Below are positions 6,967 through 14,464 of a stretch of DNA of 16,848 nucleotides, piece after piece. The position numbers and the translations under genes were made by a program. Numbering within the stretch: position 1 is the first letter of the stretch; the number at the start of each line of letters is the position of its first letter. The notes beneath the pieces are model-generated. The model worked only from the letters and a program-made list of their open reading frames with translations. It ran no database searches and was not told where the DNA came from. This DNA is from Sphingopyxis sp. (GTDB lineage: Bacteria > Pseudomonadota > Alphaproteobacteria > Sphingomonadales > Sphingomonadaceae): NCBI GenBank assembly GCA_013911715.1, contig JACEST010000029.1, forward strand, positions 1 through 16,848, written 5' to 3'.

Positions 6967-9096
6967 GTGCACCGCTTTGCCACTCTCTGTGCCGCCGCGC
7001 TGCTTTTGAGCACCGCGGCACATGCCGCGCCTTACAGCGCCGAAATCGTCCGCGACGATTGGGGCGTTTCGCACATCACTGGCCAGACCGACGCCGACGC
7101 CGTGTTCGGGATGATCTATGCCCAGGCTGAGGACGACTTCAACCGGATCGAAATCAATTACCTCACCAACCTTGGCCGTCTGGCCGAGGCCGAAGGCGAA
7201 AAAGCGCTGTGGCAGGACCTGCGCCAACGGCTGTGGATCGATCCGGAAGCGCTGAAGGCTGACTATGCCAAGAGCCCGCCGTGGCTGCGCAAATTGATGC
7301 AGGCGTGGGCTGCGGGCCTAAATCAGTATCTGGCGGATCATCCGGAGGTAAAGCCCAGGGTGCTGACCCGGTTCGAACCCTGGATGGCGCTTAGCTTTTC
7401 CGAAGGCTCGATCGGTGGCGATATCAATCGCGTCCCGCTAAGTCAGTTGCAGGCCTTCTATGAGCGCCGTCCGACCGCGCTGACCGCTGAAGAACGCGGG
7501 CTGGCGCTGCGCGATCCGGGCGGCTCAAACGGCATTGTGATCGCACCCTCGCATAGCGAAAGCGGCCATCCGCTGCTGCTCATCAACCCACACACCACCT
7601 TCTTCTTCCGCGCCGAGCAGCACGTGACCAGCAAGCAGGGTCTCAACGCTTATGGGGCGGCAACCTGGGGGCAGTTCTTCATCTACCAGGGCTTCAACCA
7701 GAATGCGGGCTGGATGCACACGACCAGCACGGCCGATGCGGTCGACGAATTTGCCCTGACAGTCGAGAAAGCTCCGGTGGGTAATGCGTGGACCTATCGC
7801 TTTGGCGAGGCGCAGCGTGCCGTAACCGTCAAGGCGGTCACGCTGGCATACCGCAAGCAAGACGGCACCATCGGCAGCCGGGTGTTCAGCACCTTTGCCA
7901 CGCATCATGGCCCGATCGTCCGCGCCGAGGGGGACAAATGGATCGCCGCGAGCCTGATGCACAAGCCGGTCGCTGCGTTGCAGCAGAGCTTTCTGCGCAC
8001 CAAGGTCCGCGACCTTGCGGGTTTCCGCAAGGTTGCGGCATTTCAGGCCAACAGTTCGAACAATACCCTGTTCGCCAGCAACACGGGCGAAACCGCGCTG
8101 TTTCTGCCGCAATTCATGCCGCGGCGCGATCCCCGTTTCGACTATACAAGGCCCGTTGACGGTAGCGATGCGGCTACCGCTTGGAAGGGGCTGCACCCGC
8201 TGTCCGAACTGCCGCAAGTCGTCAATCCTGCGAACGGCTGGGCCTTCAATGTCAACGACGGGCCATGGTGGGCGGCTGGCGCGGACAGCCCCAGGCAAGC
8301 CGCCTATGCCCGCTATTTCGATCAGGTCGGTCGCCTCCCACGCACCACTGCGGCGGACCGGGTGCTGTCGGGGCGGGCGCGCTTCACGCTCGATCAGCTG
8401 GTCGAGGCTGCCTATGATCCGTGGATCCCGTTTTTTGCAGAGCAGCTTCCGGAGCTGGTCGCGGCGCAGGCGCGCAGCCCCGATCCCGCGCGCGCAGACG
8501 CGGTCGCGTTGCTCGCCCGGTGGGACCACCGCTGGAGCGCGGCCTCGACCGAGACCAGCTTGGCGGTTTTCTGGGCCGATGCGCTACGCCAGCGCGTTGC
8601 CGCCGGTGTTCCCAATCCATATTGGCTGGTGCCGATGGCTCAGGCCAGCGACGCCGACAAGCTTGCGGCGCTCGACGCGGCAATCGCGCGGCTCGACGCG
8701 GACTTCGGTTCGTGGCGCGTACCGTGGGGCGAGATCAACCGCCTCCAGCGGCTCGACGGCGCGGTCGTGCGAACATTTGATGATGCCAAGCCAAGTATCC
8801 CGGTGCCGTTCGTTCCGGCCAGATGGGGCTCGCTCGCGTCGTTTGACGGACAACGCTATCCGGGGACCCGGCGCTATTATGGCGACTCTGGAAACAGCTT
8901 TGTCGCGGTGGTCGAATTCGGCCCCCGCGTCCGCGCCCGCGCGGTGACCGTGGGCGGCCTGAATAGCGACCCCGCCTCGCCGCACTTCAACGATCAGGCG
9001 CAGCGCTATGCGGATGGCAATTTGCGGGCGGTGTATTTTTATCCAGACGAGCTTGCTGGAAAAATACAGTCGCGCAAGGTGGTGAAAGGTGAATGA
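6967..9096 (+). CDS. Penicillin acylase-family (S45) secreted Ntn hydrolase
   Basis: The protein is 709 aa, within the normal range for penicillin/cephalosporin/AHL acylase precursors. The GTG start at 6967 is supported by GAGGAG (6952-6957) nine bases upstream and by the signal peptide that follows (MHRFATLCAAALLLSTAAHA, cleavage after A20). DDWGVSHITGQTDADAVFGMIYAQAEDDFNRIE is the conserved start of the alpha chain. GGSNGIVIAP gives Ser187 as the likely N-terminal nucleophile of the beta chain after self-cleavage at Gly186-Ser187. HPLLLINPH (about residues 201-209) and SSNNTLFASN (likely oxyanion-hole Asn) follow as expected. The enzyme is periplasmic or exported and hydrolyses an amide bond. 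The substrate (N-acyl homoserine lactone, N-acyl amino acid, beta-lactam or acyl peptide) cannot be told. It begins 131 bp after the permease gene and probably belongs to the same unit. Confidence 0.9.
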   Translation: MHRFATLCAAALLLSTAAHAAPYSAEIVRDDWGVSHITGQTDADAVFGMIYAQAEDDFNRIEINYLTNLGRLAEAEGEKALWQDLRQRLWIDPEALKADYAKSPPWLRKLMQAWAAGLNQYLADHPEVKPRVLTRFEPWMALSFSEGSIGGDINRVPLSQLQAFYERRPTALTAEERGLALRDPGGSNGIVIAPSHSESGHPLLLINPHTTFFFRAEQHVTSKQGLNAYGAATWGQFFIYQGFNQNAGWMHTTSTADAVDEFALTVEKAPVGNAWTYRFGEAQRAVTVKAVTLAYRKQDGTIGSRVFSTFATHHGPIVRAEGDKWIAASLMHKPVAALQQSFLRTKVRDLAGFRKVAAFQANSSNNTLFASNTGETALFLPQFMPRRDPRFDYTRPVDGSDAATAWKGLHPLSELPQVVNPANGWAFNVNDGPWWAAGADSPRQAAYARYFDQVGRLPRTTAADRVLSGRARFTLDQLVEAAYDPWIPFFAEQLPELVAAQARSPDPARADAVALLARWDHRWSAASTETSLAVFWADALRQRVAAGVPNPYWLVPMAQASDADKLAALDAAIARLDADFGSWRVPWGEINRLQRLDGAVVRTFDDAKPSIPVPFVPARWGSLASFDGQRYPGTRRYYGDSGNSFVAVVEFGPRVRARAVTVGGLNSDPASPHFNDQAQRYADGNLRAVYFYPDELAGKIQSRKVVKGE

Positions 9097-9112
9097 AATT
9101 CTGGACAGGCTC

Positions 9113-9139
9113 TAGACCCTGTTTCAGTAAGATTGAAGC
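9113..9139 (+). repeat. Left terminal inverted repeat of the MITE
   Basis: This 27-bp copy starts TAGACCCTGTTTCAGTAAG and differs from the right copy only at position 20 (A here, G in the reverse complement of the right copy). It lies 16 bp after the acylase stop codon. Confidence 0.8.
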
Positions 9140-9146
9140 GTCGTCA

Positions 9147-9242
9147 TCGTGTCAGGAAGGCCGCTGGCAAGGAGTGACGCGCAGGGCCGGGCTGGGTGCC
9201 CGGTCAAGCGGCACGACGCCGCCAGCGGCCTTCCTGACACGA
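9147..9242. repeat. Long perfect internal hairpin of the MITE
   Basis: The 22 bases at 9147-9168 pair perfectly with 9221-9242; the arm contains GTCAGGAAGGCCGCTGGC. The 52-nt loop holds CCGGGC/GCCCGG (9187-9192 with 9198-9203). Further inverted repeats follow outside this stem: TTTTGGCCGA/TCGGCCAAAA (9262-9271 with 9331-9340), enclosing CCATGC/GCATGG (9294-9299 with 9304-9309). Confidence 0.75.
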
Positions 9243-9356
9243 CCCCTGCGGGGCGGGCCGCTTTTGGCCGATCACTGCGGCATTCGTCGGTCACCATGCA
9301 CCAGCATGGCTCCCTCCTCACTTCTTGTGCTCGGCCAAAATCGGCTCCGTGCCGAT

Positions 9357-9383
9357 GCTTCAACCTTACTGAAACAGGGTCTA
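9357..9383 (-). repeat. Right terminal inverted repeat of the MITE, contains the halogenase stop
   Basis: Read on the minus strand it starts TAGACCCTGTTTCAGTAAG. Its first three bases (plus-strand CTA, 9381-9383) are the TAG stop codon of the halogenase gene. Confidence 0.8.
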
Positions 9384-10886
9384 AGCCGCCGCCGGGCAAT
9401 AATGGCGCAGATAATCGCCATGGGTCGGCATATGCTGGACAACATATTGGATCGATTGCGCGATGCCGTCCATTTCCTTGCTGGTCTGCGGCTCTTTCAG
9501 CGCGTCGGCCATCGCATTGTGGCCGCCCATCATGATGCCCTGGCCCATCATCACCGCCGCCCAGCTGGTTTCCGTGAACAGCTCATCCTCCTCGCGGAAA
9601 ATCTGGCCATTGTGGCGGAACAGCTCGACCTTTTCGGTCAGGCTGTCGGGCACCGCCATCGTACGACAATAGTTCCAGAATTCGCTGTCGTCGCGCTGCG
9701 TGGCATTATAATGCAGGATCAGGAAATCGCGGATGCGCGCATATTCCTTCGCCGTCAGCCGGTTGAATGTTTCCTCCTGCACCGGCGTGACGCCATCAAG
9801 TGAAAGCACCGCGATCAGCTTGTTGATGCCGGTGTTGATCAGGTGGATCGAGGTCGATTCGAGCGGCTCCATGAAGCCGGCTGAAAGCCCCAAGGCCACG
9901 ACATTCTTGTTCCAGAATTTCTTGCGCCGACCGGTGACGAAGCGCAGATAATTGGGCTCGGCCCCCGGCTTGCCCGCGATGTTGCCGAGCAAAATGTCGA
10001 GCGCCTCCTGATCCTCCATGAAGCCGCTGCAATAGACATGGCCATTGCCGTTGCGGTGCTGGAGCGGGACCTGCCATTGCCAGCCCGCGCTGTGCGCGGT
10101 GGCGCGGGTGTAGGGCAGGGGGCCGCTGCCATCCTCGCGCGCACACGGCAGCGCGACGGCGCGGTCGCATGGCAGATAATGGGTCCAATCCTCATAACCG
10201 GTCTTCAGCGCCTGTTCGATGAGCAGCCCGCGAAAACCCGAGCAGTCGATGAACAGGTCGCCTGCCAGGACGCTGCCATTGTCCATCGTCACCGATGTCA
10301 CAAAACCCGTTTCACCATCGATCGCGACATCAGAAACTTTTCCCTCGACGCGCACGACGCCGCGCTTTTCGGCATAGACGCGCAGATATTTGGCATAGCG
10401 ACCGGCGTCGAGATGATAGGCATAATTGACCGGCGGCAGGTCGTCGCGCTGATAATCTTCGGTGCGCGCGAATTTGCCGAAAAAGGCAGCGACGGTTTCC
10501 ATGTTGAACAGCTGGATCGGCCGCTTGTCGCCCGCGGCATGATAGCGGTGCCAGATGTGGTGAAAGGAAATCCCCTCCATCTGATAGCCATAGGCGCCAA
10601 AGGGGTGGATATAGCTGTCGCCCAATTTGCCCCAGTTCACGAACTGGATACCCAGTTTGAAACTGCCCTGGACGGCCGCCAGCATCTCGCGTTCGTCGAC
10701 ATCGAGCAATTTATTGAAATCGAGGAAGGGCGGGATCGTCGCTTCGCCCACGCCGACGGTTCCAATCGCCTCGGATTCGATCAGCGTCACCTGGACTTTG
10801 CCAAGAACACTCAACCGCGACAGCGCGGCAGCCGCCATCCAGCCGGCGGTGCCGCCACCTACAATGATGATATGTTCAATGGCCAT
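9381..10886 (-). CDS. Flavin-dependent halogenase ('tryptophan halogenase' family)
   Basis: The protein is 501 aa. The ATG at 10886 is preferred to the GTG at 10907 because AAAGG lies at good spacing and the FAD-binding strand then starts at once (IEHIIIVGGGTAGWMAAAAL). GGGTAG (10-15) is the dinucleotide-binding loop. VGEATIPPFLDF (46-57) and SFKLGIQFVNW (75-85) follow, with K77 at the position of the catalytic lysine of PrnA/RebH. W269-Q-W271-Q-V273-P274 is the WxWxIP halogenase signature, and PLESTSIHLI (341-350) carries the conserved glutamate (E343). Expected reaction: FADH2-dependent formation of hypohalous acid and halogenation of an electron-rich substrate, with a separate flavin reductase. 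No biosynthetic cluster is near. Divergent placement from a TonB-dependent receptor is typical of sphingomonad, Caulobacter and Xanthomonas members. The true substrate is unknown. The stop codon lies in the end of a MITE. Confidence 0.92.
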   Translation of the reverse strand: MAIEHIIIVGGGTAGWMAAAALSRLSVLGKVQVTLIESEAIGTVGVGEATIPPFLDFNKLLDVDEREMLAAVQGSFKLGIQFVNWGKLGDSYIHPFGAYGYQMEGISFHHIWHRYHAAGDKRPIQLFNMETVAAFFGKFARTEDYQRDDLPPVNYAYHLDAGRYAKYLRVYAEKRGVVRVEGKVSDVAIDGETGFVTSVTMDNGSVLAGDLFIDCSGFRGLLIEQALKTGYEDWTHYLPCDRAVALPCAREDGSGPLPYTRATAHSAGWQWQVPLQHRNGNGHVYCSGFMEDQEALDILLGNIAGKPGAEPNYLRFVTGRRKKFWNKNVVALGLSAGFMEPLESTSIHLINTGINKLIAVLSLDGVTPVQEETFNRLTAKEYARIRDFLILHYNATQRDDSEFWNYCRTMAVPDSLTEKVELFRHNGQIFREEDELFTETSWAAVMMGQGIMMGGHNAMADALKEPQTSKEMDGIAQSIQYVVQHMPTHGDYLRHYCPAAA

Positions 10887-10921
10887 CGCCCACCCTTTGT
10901 TGCGCACATGCTACACTTGGC

Positions 10922-10949
10922 ACAATATCGCAACGCGCACGAATGTGAA
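10922..10949 (-). promoter_or_regulatory. Candidate halogenase promoter
   Basis: On the minus strand TTCACA (plus 10944-10949) serves as -35 and TATTGT (plus 10922-10927) as -10, with a 16-bp spacer. The -10 lies about 36 bp upstream of the ATG. The -35 overlaps the left LacI-type box. Predicted by eye. Confidence 0.45.
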
Positions 10950-10979
10950 CGTTCATTTTCACGCTTGTGAACGCTCTCA
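10944..10979. promoter_or_regulatory. Paired LacI-type operator boxes in the divergent region
   Basis: TGTGAACG occurs at 10944-10951 and again at 10966-10973, exactly 22 bp (two helical turns) apart. The left copy continues into the perfect palindrome TGAACGTTCA (10946-10955), whose central CG is the hallmark of LacI/GalR-family operators. The right copy (TGTGAACGCTCTCA, 10966-10979) is a degenerate palindrome. They overlap candidate -35 elements for the halogenase and the receptor. The likely ligand is the LacI-family protein encoded at 15443-16504. This is inference from position and motif type. Confidence 0.6.
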
Positions 10980-10991
10980 ATCGACGATAGT
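10965..10991 (+). promoter_or_regulatory. Candidate TonB-receptor promoter
   Basis: TTGTGA (10965-10970) and GATAGT (10986-10991) form a weak -35/-10 pair with a 15-bp spacer, about 58 bp before the start codon. The -35 overlaps the right TGTGAACG box. Short spacing and a poor -10 make this tentative. Confidence 0.3.
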
Positions 10992-11048
10992 GTCAAAGGT
11001 GACGGTGAATGGAAAATTCGCCGCGCAAGGGATTTCAAGGAGGATAGC

Positions 11049-14000
11049 TTGGCACGCACACCAGCAGCAGGAGCGTCGCGACTTGCCGCGCTCAGCACGG
11101 CATCGACTTTGGCATTGTGCGCTTTTGCTGCACAGCCGGCATTGGCACAGGATGCCGCTGCGCCTGAAGAGGCCCCGCCTGTCACCGAAACGTCAGACGA
11201 AATCATCGTCACCGGCTTTCGCGCTTCGCTGCAAAGTGCGCAAGGTATCAAGCGCGATGCCGACACTTTTGTCGACGTCATCACGTCCGAAGATATTGGC
11301 GCGCTGCCCGACAGGTCGGTCGCCGAAGCGCTGCAGCGTGTGCCGGGTGTCAACATCGGCCGGTTCGAAAGGCCATCGGATCCCGATCGCTTCTCGGTCG
11401 AAGGCACCGGGGTCATCGTGCGCGGTTTGCCCTTTGTCCGGTCGGAACTCAACGGCCGCGACATTTTCTCGGCCAATGGGGGGACCGTCCTCAGCTTCAA
11501 CGAAGTGTCGCCCGAACTGCTCGGCCGCGTTGAGGTGTTCAAGAATCTGACCGCCGATTTGGTCGAAGGCGGGATCGCCGGGACGGTCAATCTGGTCACG
11601 CGCAAGCCGCTGGACCGGCGGGGCACGCATTTCGCTGCGACGATCGAGGCCAATATCGGCGATCTGGCCGAAGAATGGTCGGGTGGCGGTTCCTTCCTCG
11701 GTTCAACCACCTTCGAAACCGAAGCCGGGACCTTTGGCGTCCAGTTCAATTATGCGCGTTCGGAATTAATCAGCCGGACCGACGCCTCCCAGATAACCGA
11801 CCCATGCTATCGTGCAGCCACGCTTGACGGGCCGTGCTTGCGGGTGCTGCCGCCCTTTGGCGGTGCCCCGGCGTTTGACGAGAGCAATTTCCCGCCCGCA
11901 GGTACAGTCGTCGTACCCAAGGGCGCAGGTGTTCGCACCACCGAACTGGAGCGTGATCGCGAAGCCTGGTCGACCGTGGTGCAATTTGAAAGCCCCGACC
12001 GCAGCTTCCTCGCCACCTTTGAATGGTTGCGCGCCGACACCAAATTTTTCACCGACGAAGCGGCTGCGCTGGCGCAGGTCAATGATGATCTGTTGTTCCC
12101 CGTTCCGGCGGCGGGCAGCACGTTCCAGTTCGACGATAATGGCATTTTCCAGAGCGGCGTCCTGAGCCAGCGGATCGGCGATGCTTTTGCCAATCCATTT
12201 GGGCGTGGCGGCATCCCGCTTGAATTGCTGCGCTTTCAACGCGAAACCGAATCGACCACGCAGGATTATTCCTTCGACGTCGATTGGAGCGTTACGGACA
12301 AATTCCGCATCAATTTCGAAGCCCAGCGGATCGAGTCCGACCTGCGCCAGGATTCGATCATAGGTGCGACCAACAGCTGGGCCAATATCGCACTCGATGC
12401 GTCGGGTCGCACTCCGCAGGTGGAGTTTCTGGCCCCTCCGGGCGCGCCGGCGGATTATTTCACCAGCGGGCAGAACACTTATTACTGGTTCCTGCTCGAC
12501 AGCATTGCCCGCAACGAGGGCAAACTCGACAGCCTGCGCCTCGACGCCGAATATGACATCAGCGACGAAGGTTTTTTCAAGAGCGCCAAATTCGGTGCGC
12601 GCTGGACCGACCGTGACCGGACGACGCGTGACACCAATTTCAGCACCTGGGGCAATTTGTCCGCCGTCTGGGCAGGCCGCGCCGGTTGTGCGCCATGGGG
12701 CGCGGGTCCGGGATGCGGCGCCAATGGGCCGGGGCCGTTCGGCAACGGCTTCATTCCGGGGCGCTTTTTCACAGGATTGCCGGGCCAGGAATTCGCCATC
12801 GCGGGCGGGGCGTTTATCGACGATTTCCCGGCGTTCGGCAATCTGCGCAATCCCTTTGCCAACGGATTTCAGCGCGGCAATGGACCAACACCGTTGGCAG
12901 GTGCCGGGGGCTTCTTCTTTGGCGGGGATGATTTCCTCGGCGAATATCTGGCAGGGACATCGGCGCAGCAGGCGCAGCAGATTAACATTTTCTCGCAAAC
13001 GCCCAACCCCTTCTTTGGCGTCCGCAATCGCACTTTCAACAATGCGGTGACGGGCGAAGTTTCGCCTTGCGATCCCTTCTGCACGCCCGAGGTGTCGGCG
13101 GTCGCTGAAACCACCAGAGCGGCTTATGCGCGGGTCGATTATGGAAAGGAATTCGACAACGGCTGGAAATTGCGAGGCAATTTCGGCCTGCGTTACGTCG
13201 AAACAGAAGTTGTTGCCGCAGGCCTCATCGGCTTTCCCAATGGTGCATTCTTCGACAATGTCGGCGCAGGCGGCAACGGCGACGGTGTGGTGCAGGTCAG
13301 CGAAGTGCAACAGTCCTGTGCGCTCGCGCCGCCGGGGAATATCCCTGGCTTTTGCCAGTTGTCAGCACCGCGCCTGGCCGAATTTGCGGCGGCGCATACG
13401 GGCGAGATCGTTCTCGACGACCGCGCCGTGGTGTTCGACGATTGGTTGCCCAGTTTCAATGCGCTGCTCGATACCGGCGGCGGTTTGCTGTTTCGCGCAG
13501 CGGTGTCCAGAGGTATCACCCGTCCCGACCTTGGTGCATACCGTTCGGGCGGCGTGATCGGCGACAATACGGCCGATCTGGTGGCGGACCGGACACTCGA
13601 ATCGGGCCCGCTGTTCCAGCTATTTACGGGCAACCGCAACCTGCGCCCGATTGAATCGTGGAATTATGATCTGTCGGTTGAATGGTATTTCAGCCGGGTC
13701 GGTTCCCTCACCGTGTCTGGATTTATCAAGGATATCACAGGCATCGTCGACAATGGCACTGATCTCGTAAATTTTGTCAGTCCCGGTGGTTCGTCGCTGG
13801 ATGTTGAAGTCAACGGTCCCGACAACCGGCAGGACGGGCAGTTGAAAGGCGTCGAAGTCGCTTATCAGCAAACCTATGACTTCTTGCCTGGCCTGCTCGG
13901 CGGTTTTGGTTCGCAGATCACCTATACCTATGTTGATGGTGGTGACTTTAACAACACCAATCTGGCCAACAATCAGGGAGCATTTGCAGAGTTTCAGCCG

Positions 14001-14339
14001 CTTGCAGGGATATCGAAGCATACGGTCAACGCCACGCTCTTCTATGAAAGGGATTGGTTGTCGGCGCGTGCCGCTTACAATTGGCGATCGGCGTTCCTGA
14101 TTACGCCGCGCGATGACATCTTCCCCTTCTCGCCAATCTGGCAGGAATCAACGGGCCAGCTTGATGCGTCGATCTTCGTGACGGTGATGGACGGGGTGAA
14201 ACTGGGCGTGCAGGGGGTCAATCTGCTCGACGAAGTCACCCGCACTAGTCAGGTGATTGATTTCGATGGTACGCGCGTCACGCGCTCGGCGTTCCGCAAC
14301 GACCGGCGCTTCACCTTCCTGGCGCGCTTCGAATTCTAG
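11049..14339 (+). CDS. TonB-dependent receptor (Caulobacter/sphingomonad type, likely oligosaccharide uptake)
   Basis: The protein is 1096 aa, in the large size class of proteobacterial TonB-dependent receptors for carbohydrates. Translation starts at TTG (11049), supported by AAGGAGG at 11037-11043 and by the signal peptide beginning there (cleavage after A33 in PALAQD). The TonB box is DEIIVTG (residues 50-56). The plug domain follows: DVITSEDIGALPDRSVAEALQRVPGVNI, VRGLPFVRSELNGRDIFS and GGIAGTVNLVTRKPLD. A 22-strand barrel is expected, ending in FLARFEF with the terminal aromatic needed for outer-membrane insertion. Several predicted extracellular loops carry close cysteine pairs (DPC...GPC, GCAPWGAGPGC, PCDPFC, SCALAPPGNIPGFC). 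The gene is divergent from the halogenase and upstream of a GH16 glucanase and LacI regulator, pointing to beta-glucan oligosaccharides as substrate. That assignment is contextual. Confidence 0.95.
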   Translation: MARTPAAGASRLAALSTASTLALCAFAAQPALAQDAAAPEEAPPVTETSDEIIVTGFRASLQSAQGIKRDADTFVDVITSEDIGALPDRSVAEALQRVPGVNIGRFERPSDPDRFSVEGTGVIVRGLPFVRSELNGRDIFSANGGTVLSFNEVSPELLGRVEVFKNLTADLVEGGIAGTVNLVTRKPLDRRGTHFAATIEANIGDLAEEWSGGGSFLGSTTFETEAGTFGVQFNYARSELISRTDASQITDPCYRAATLDGPCLRVLPPFGGAPAFDESNFPPAGTVVVPKGAGVRTTELERDREAWSTVVQFESPDRSFLATFEWLRADTKFFTDEAAALAQVNDDLLFPVPAAGSTFQFDDNGIFQSGVLSQRIGDAFANPFGRGGIPLELLRFQRETESTTQDYSFDVDWSVTDKFRINFEAQRIESDLRQDSIIGATNSWANIALDASGRTPQVEFLAPPGAPADYFTSGQNTYYWFLLDSIARNEGKLDSLRLDAEYDISDEGFFKSAKFGARWTDRDRTTRDTNFSTWGNLSAVWAGRAGCAPWGAGPGCGANGPGPFGNGFIPGRFFTGLPGQEFAIAGGAFIDDFPAFGNLRNPFANGFQRGNGPTPLAGAGGFFFGGDDFLGEYLAGTSAQQAQQINIFSQTPNPFFGVRNRTFNNAVTGEVSPCDPFCTPEVSAVAETTRAAYARVDYGKEFDNGWKLRGNFGLRYVETEVVAAGLIGFPNGAFFDNVGAGGNGDGVVQVSEVQQSCALAPPGNIPGFCQLSAPRLAEFAAAHTGEIVLDDRAVVFDDWLPSFNALLDTGGGLLFRAAVSRGITRPDLGAYRSGGVIGDNTADLVADRTLESGPLFQLFTGNRNLRPIESWNYDLSVEWYFSRVGSLTVSGFIKDITGIVDNGTDLVNFVSPGGSSLDVEVNGPDNRQDGQLKGVEVAYQQTYDFLPGLLGGFGSQITYTYVDGGDFNNTNLANNQGAFAEFQPLAGISKHTVNATLFYERDWLSARAAYNWRSAFLITPRDDIFPFSPIWQESTGQLDASIFVTVMDGVKLGVQGVNLLDEVTRTSQVIDFDGTRVTRSAFRNDRRFTFLARFEF

Positions 14340-14363
14340 ACCGCGCCTGCGCGGCAGCAACAG

Positions 14364-14405
14364 GGGCGGGCCTTGGTCGTAGGACCGGAGTCCGCCCTTT
14401 TGTTT
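14364..14405 (+). terminator. Rho-independent terminator after the TonB receptor gene
   Basis: GGGCGG (14364-14369) pairs with CCGCCC (14392-14397), with an inner GGTC/GACC (14375-14378 with 14383-14386). TTTTGTTT (14398-14405) follows directly. It starts about 25 bp after the stop codon and should separate receptor transcription from the glucanase gene, at least in part. Confidence 0.8.
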
Positions 14406-14464
14406 GCGTGCCGCGCTTGAACTTGGTCATACAGCGCATGCCGGGCGGGTCAAAGGAGCTTTCC

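Larger units (their letters stand above)
9113..9383. mobile_element. Non-autonomous transposon-like element (MITE), 271 bp
   Basis: The element is bounded by 27-bp terminal inverted repeats (9113-9139 and 9357-9383) that match at 26 of 27 positions and begin TAGACCCTGTTTCAG. If the outermost TA at each end is a target duplication, the element proper is 9115-9381. No transposase reading frame fits inside. It fills almost the whole gap between the convergent acylase (stop ends 9096) and halogenase, whose TAG stop is 9383-9381 on the minus strand. The interior is highly structured, with several inverted repeats. TA duplication would fit mobilisation by an IS630/Tc1-type or some IS5-group transposases. 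The family is not identified. It may also act as a bidirectional terminator for both flanking genes. Confidence 0.75.

Noticed and set aside
9093..9803. 236-codon plus-strand frame across the MITE
   Set aside because: It spans the mobile element and the antisense of the halogenase end, and has no domain.
9381..10886. Halogenase as part of a natural-product cluster
   Set aside because: No NRPS, PKS, tailoring or resistance genes are in the window. The neighbours are carbohydrate-uptake genes.
10887..10907. GTG start giving seven extra halogenase residues
   Set aside because: The extra residues come from the ribosome-binding region. The ATG at 10886 starts the FAD fold directly.
10038..10970. 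310-codon plus-strand frame
   Set aside because: It is antisense to the halogenase, which has clear family motifs on the other strand.
11766..13310. 514-codon open frame on the minus strand
   Set aside because: It lies wholly inside the TonB receptor gene. Its composition is that of antisense GC-rich code, with no recognisable motifs.
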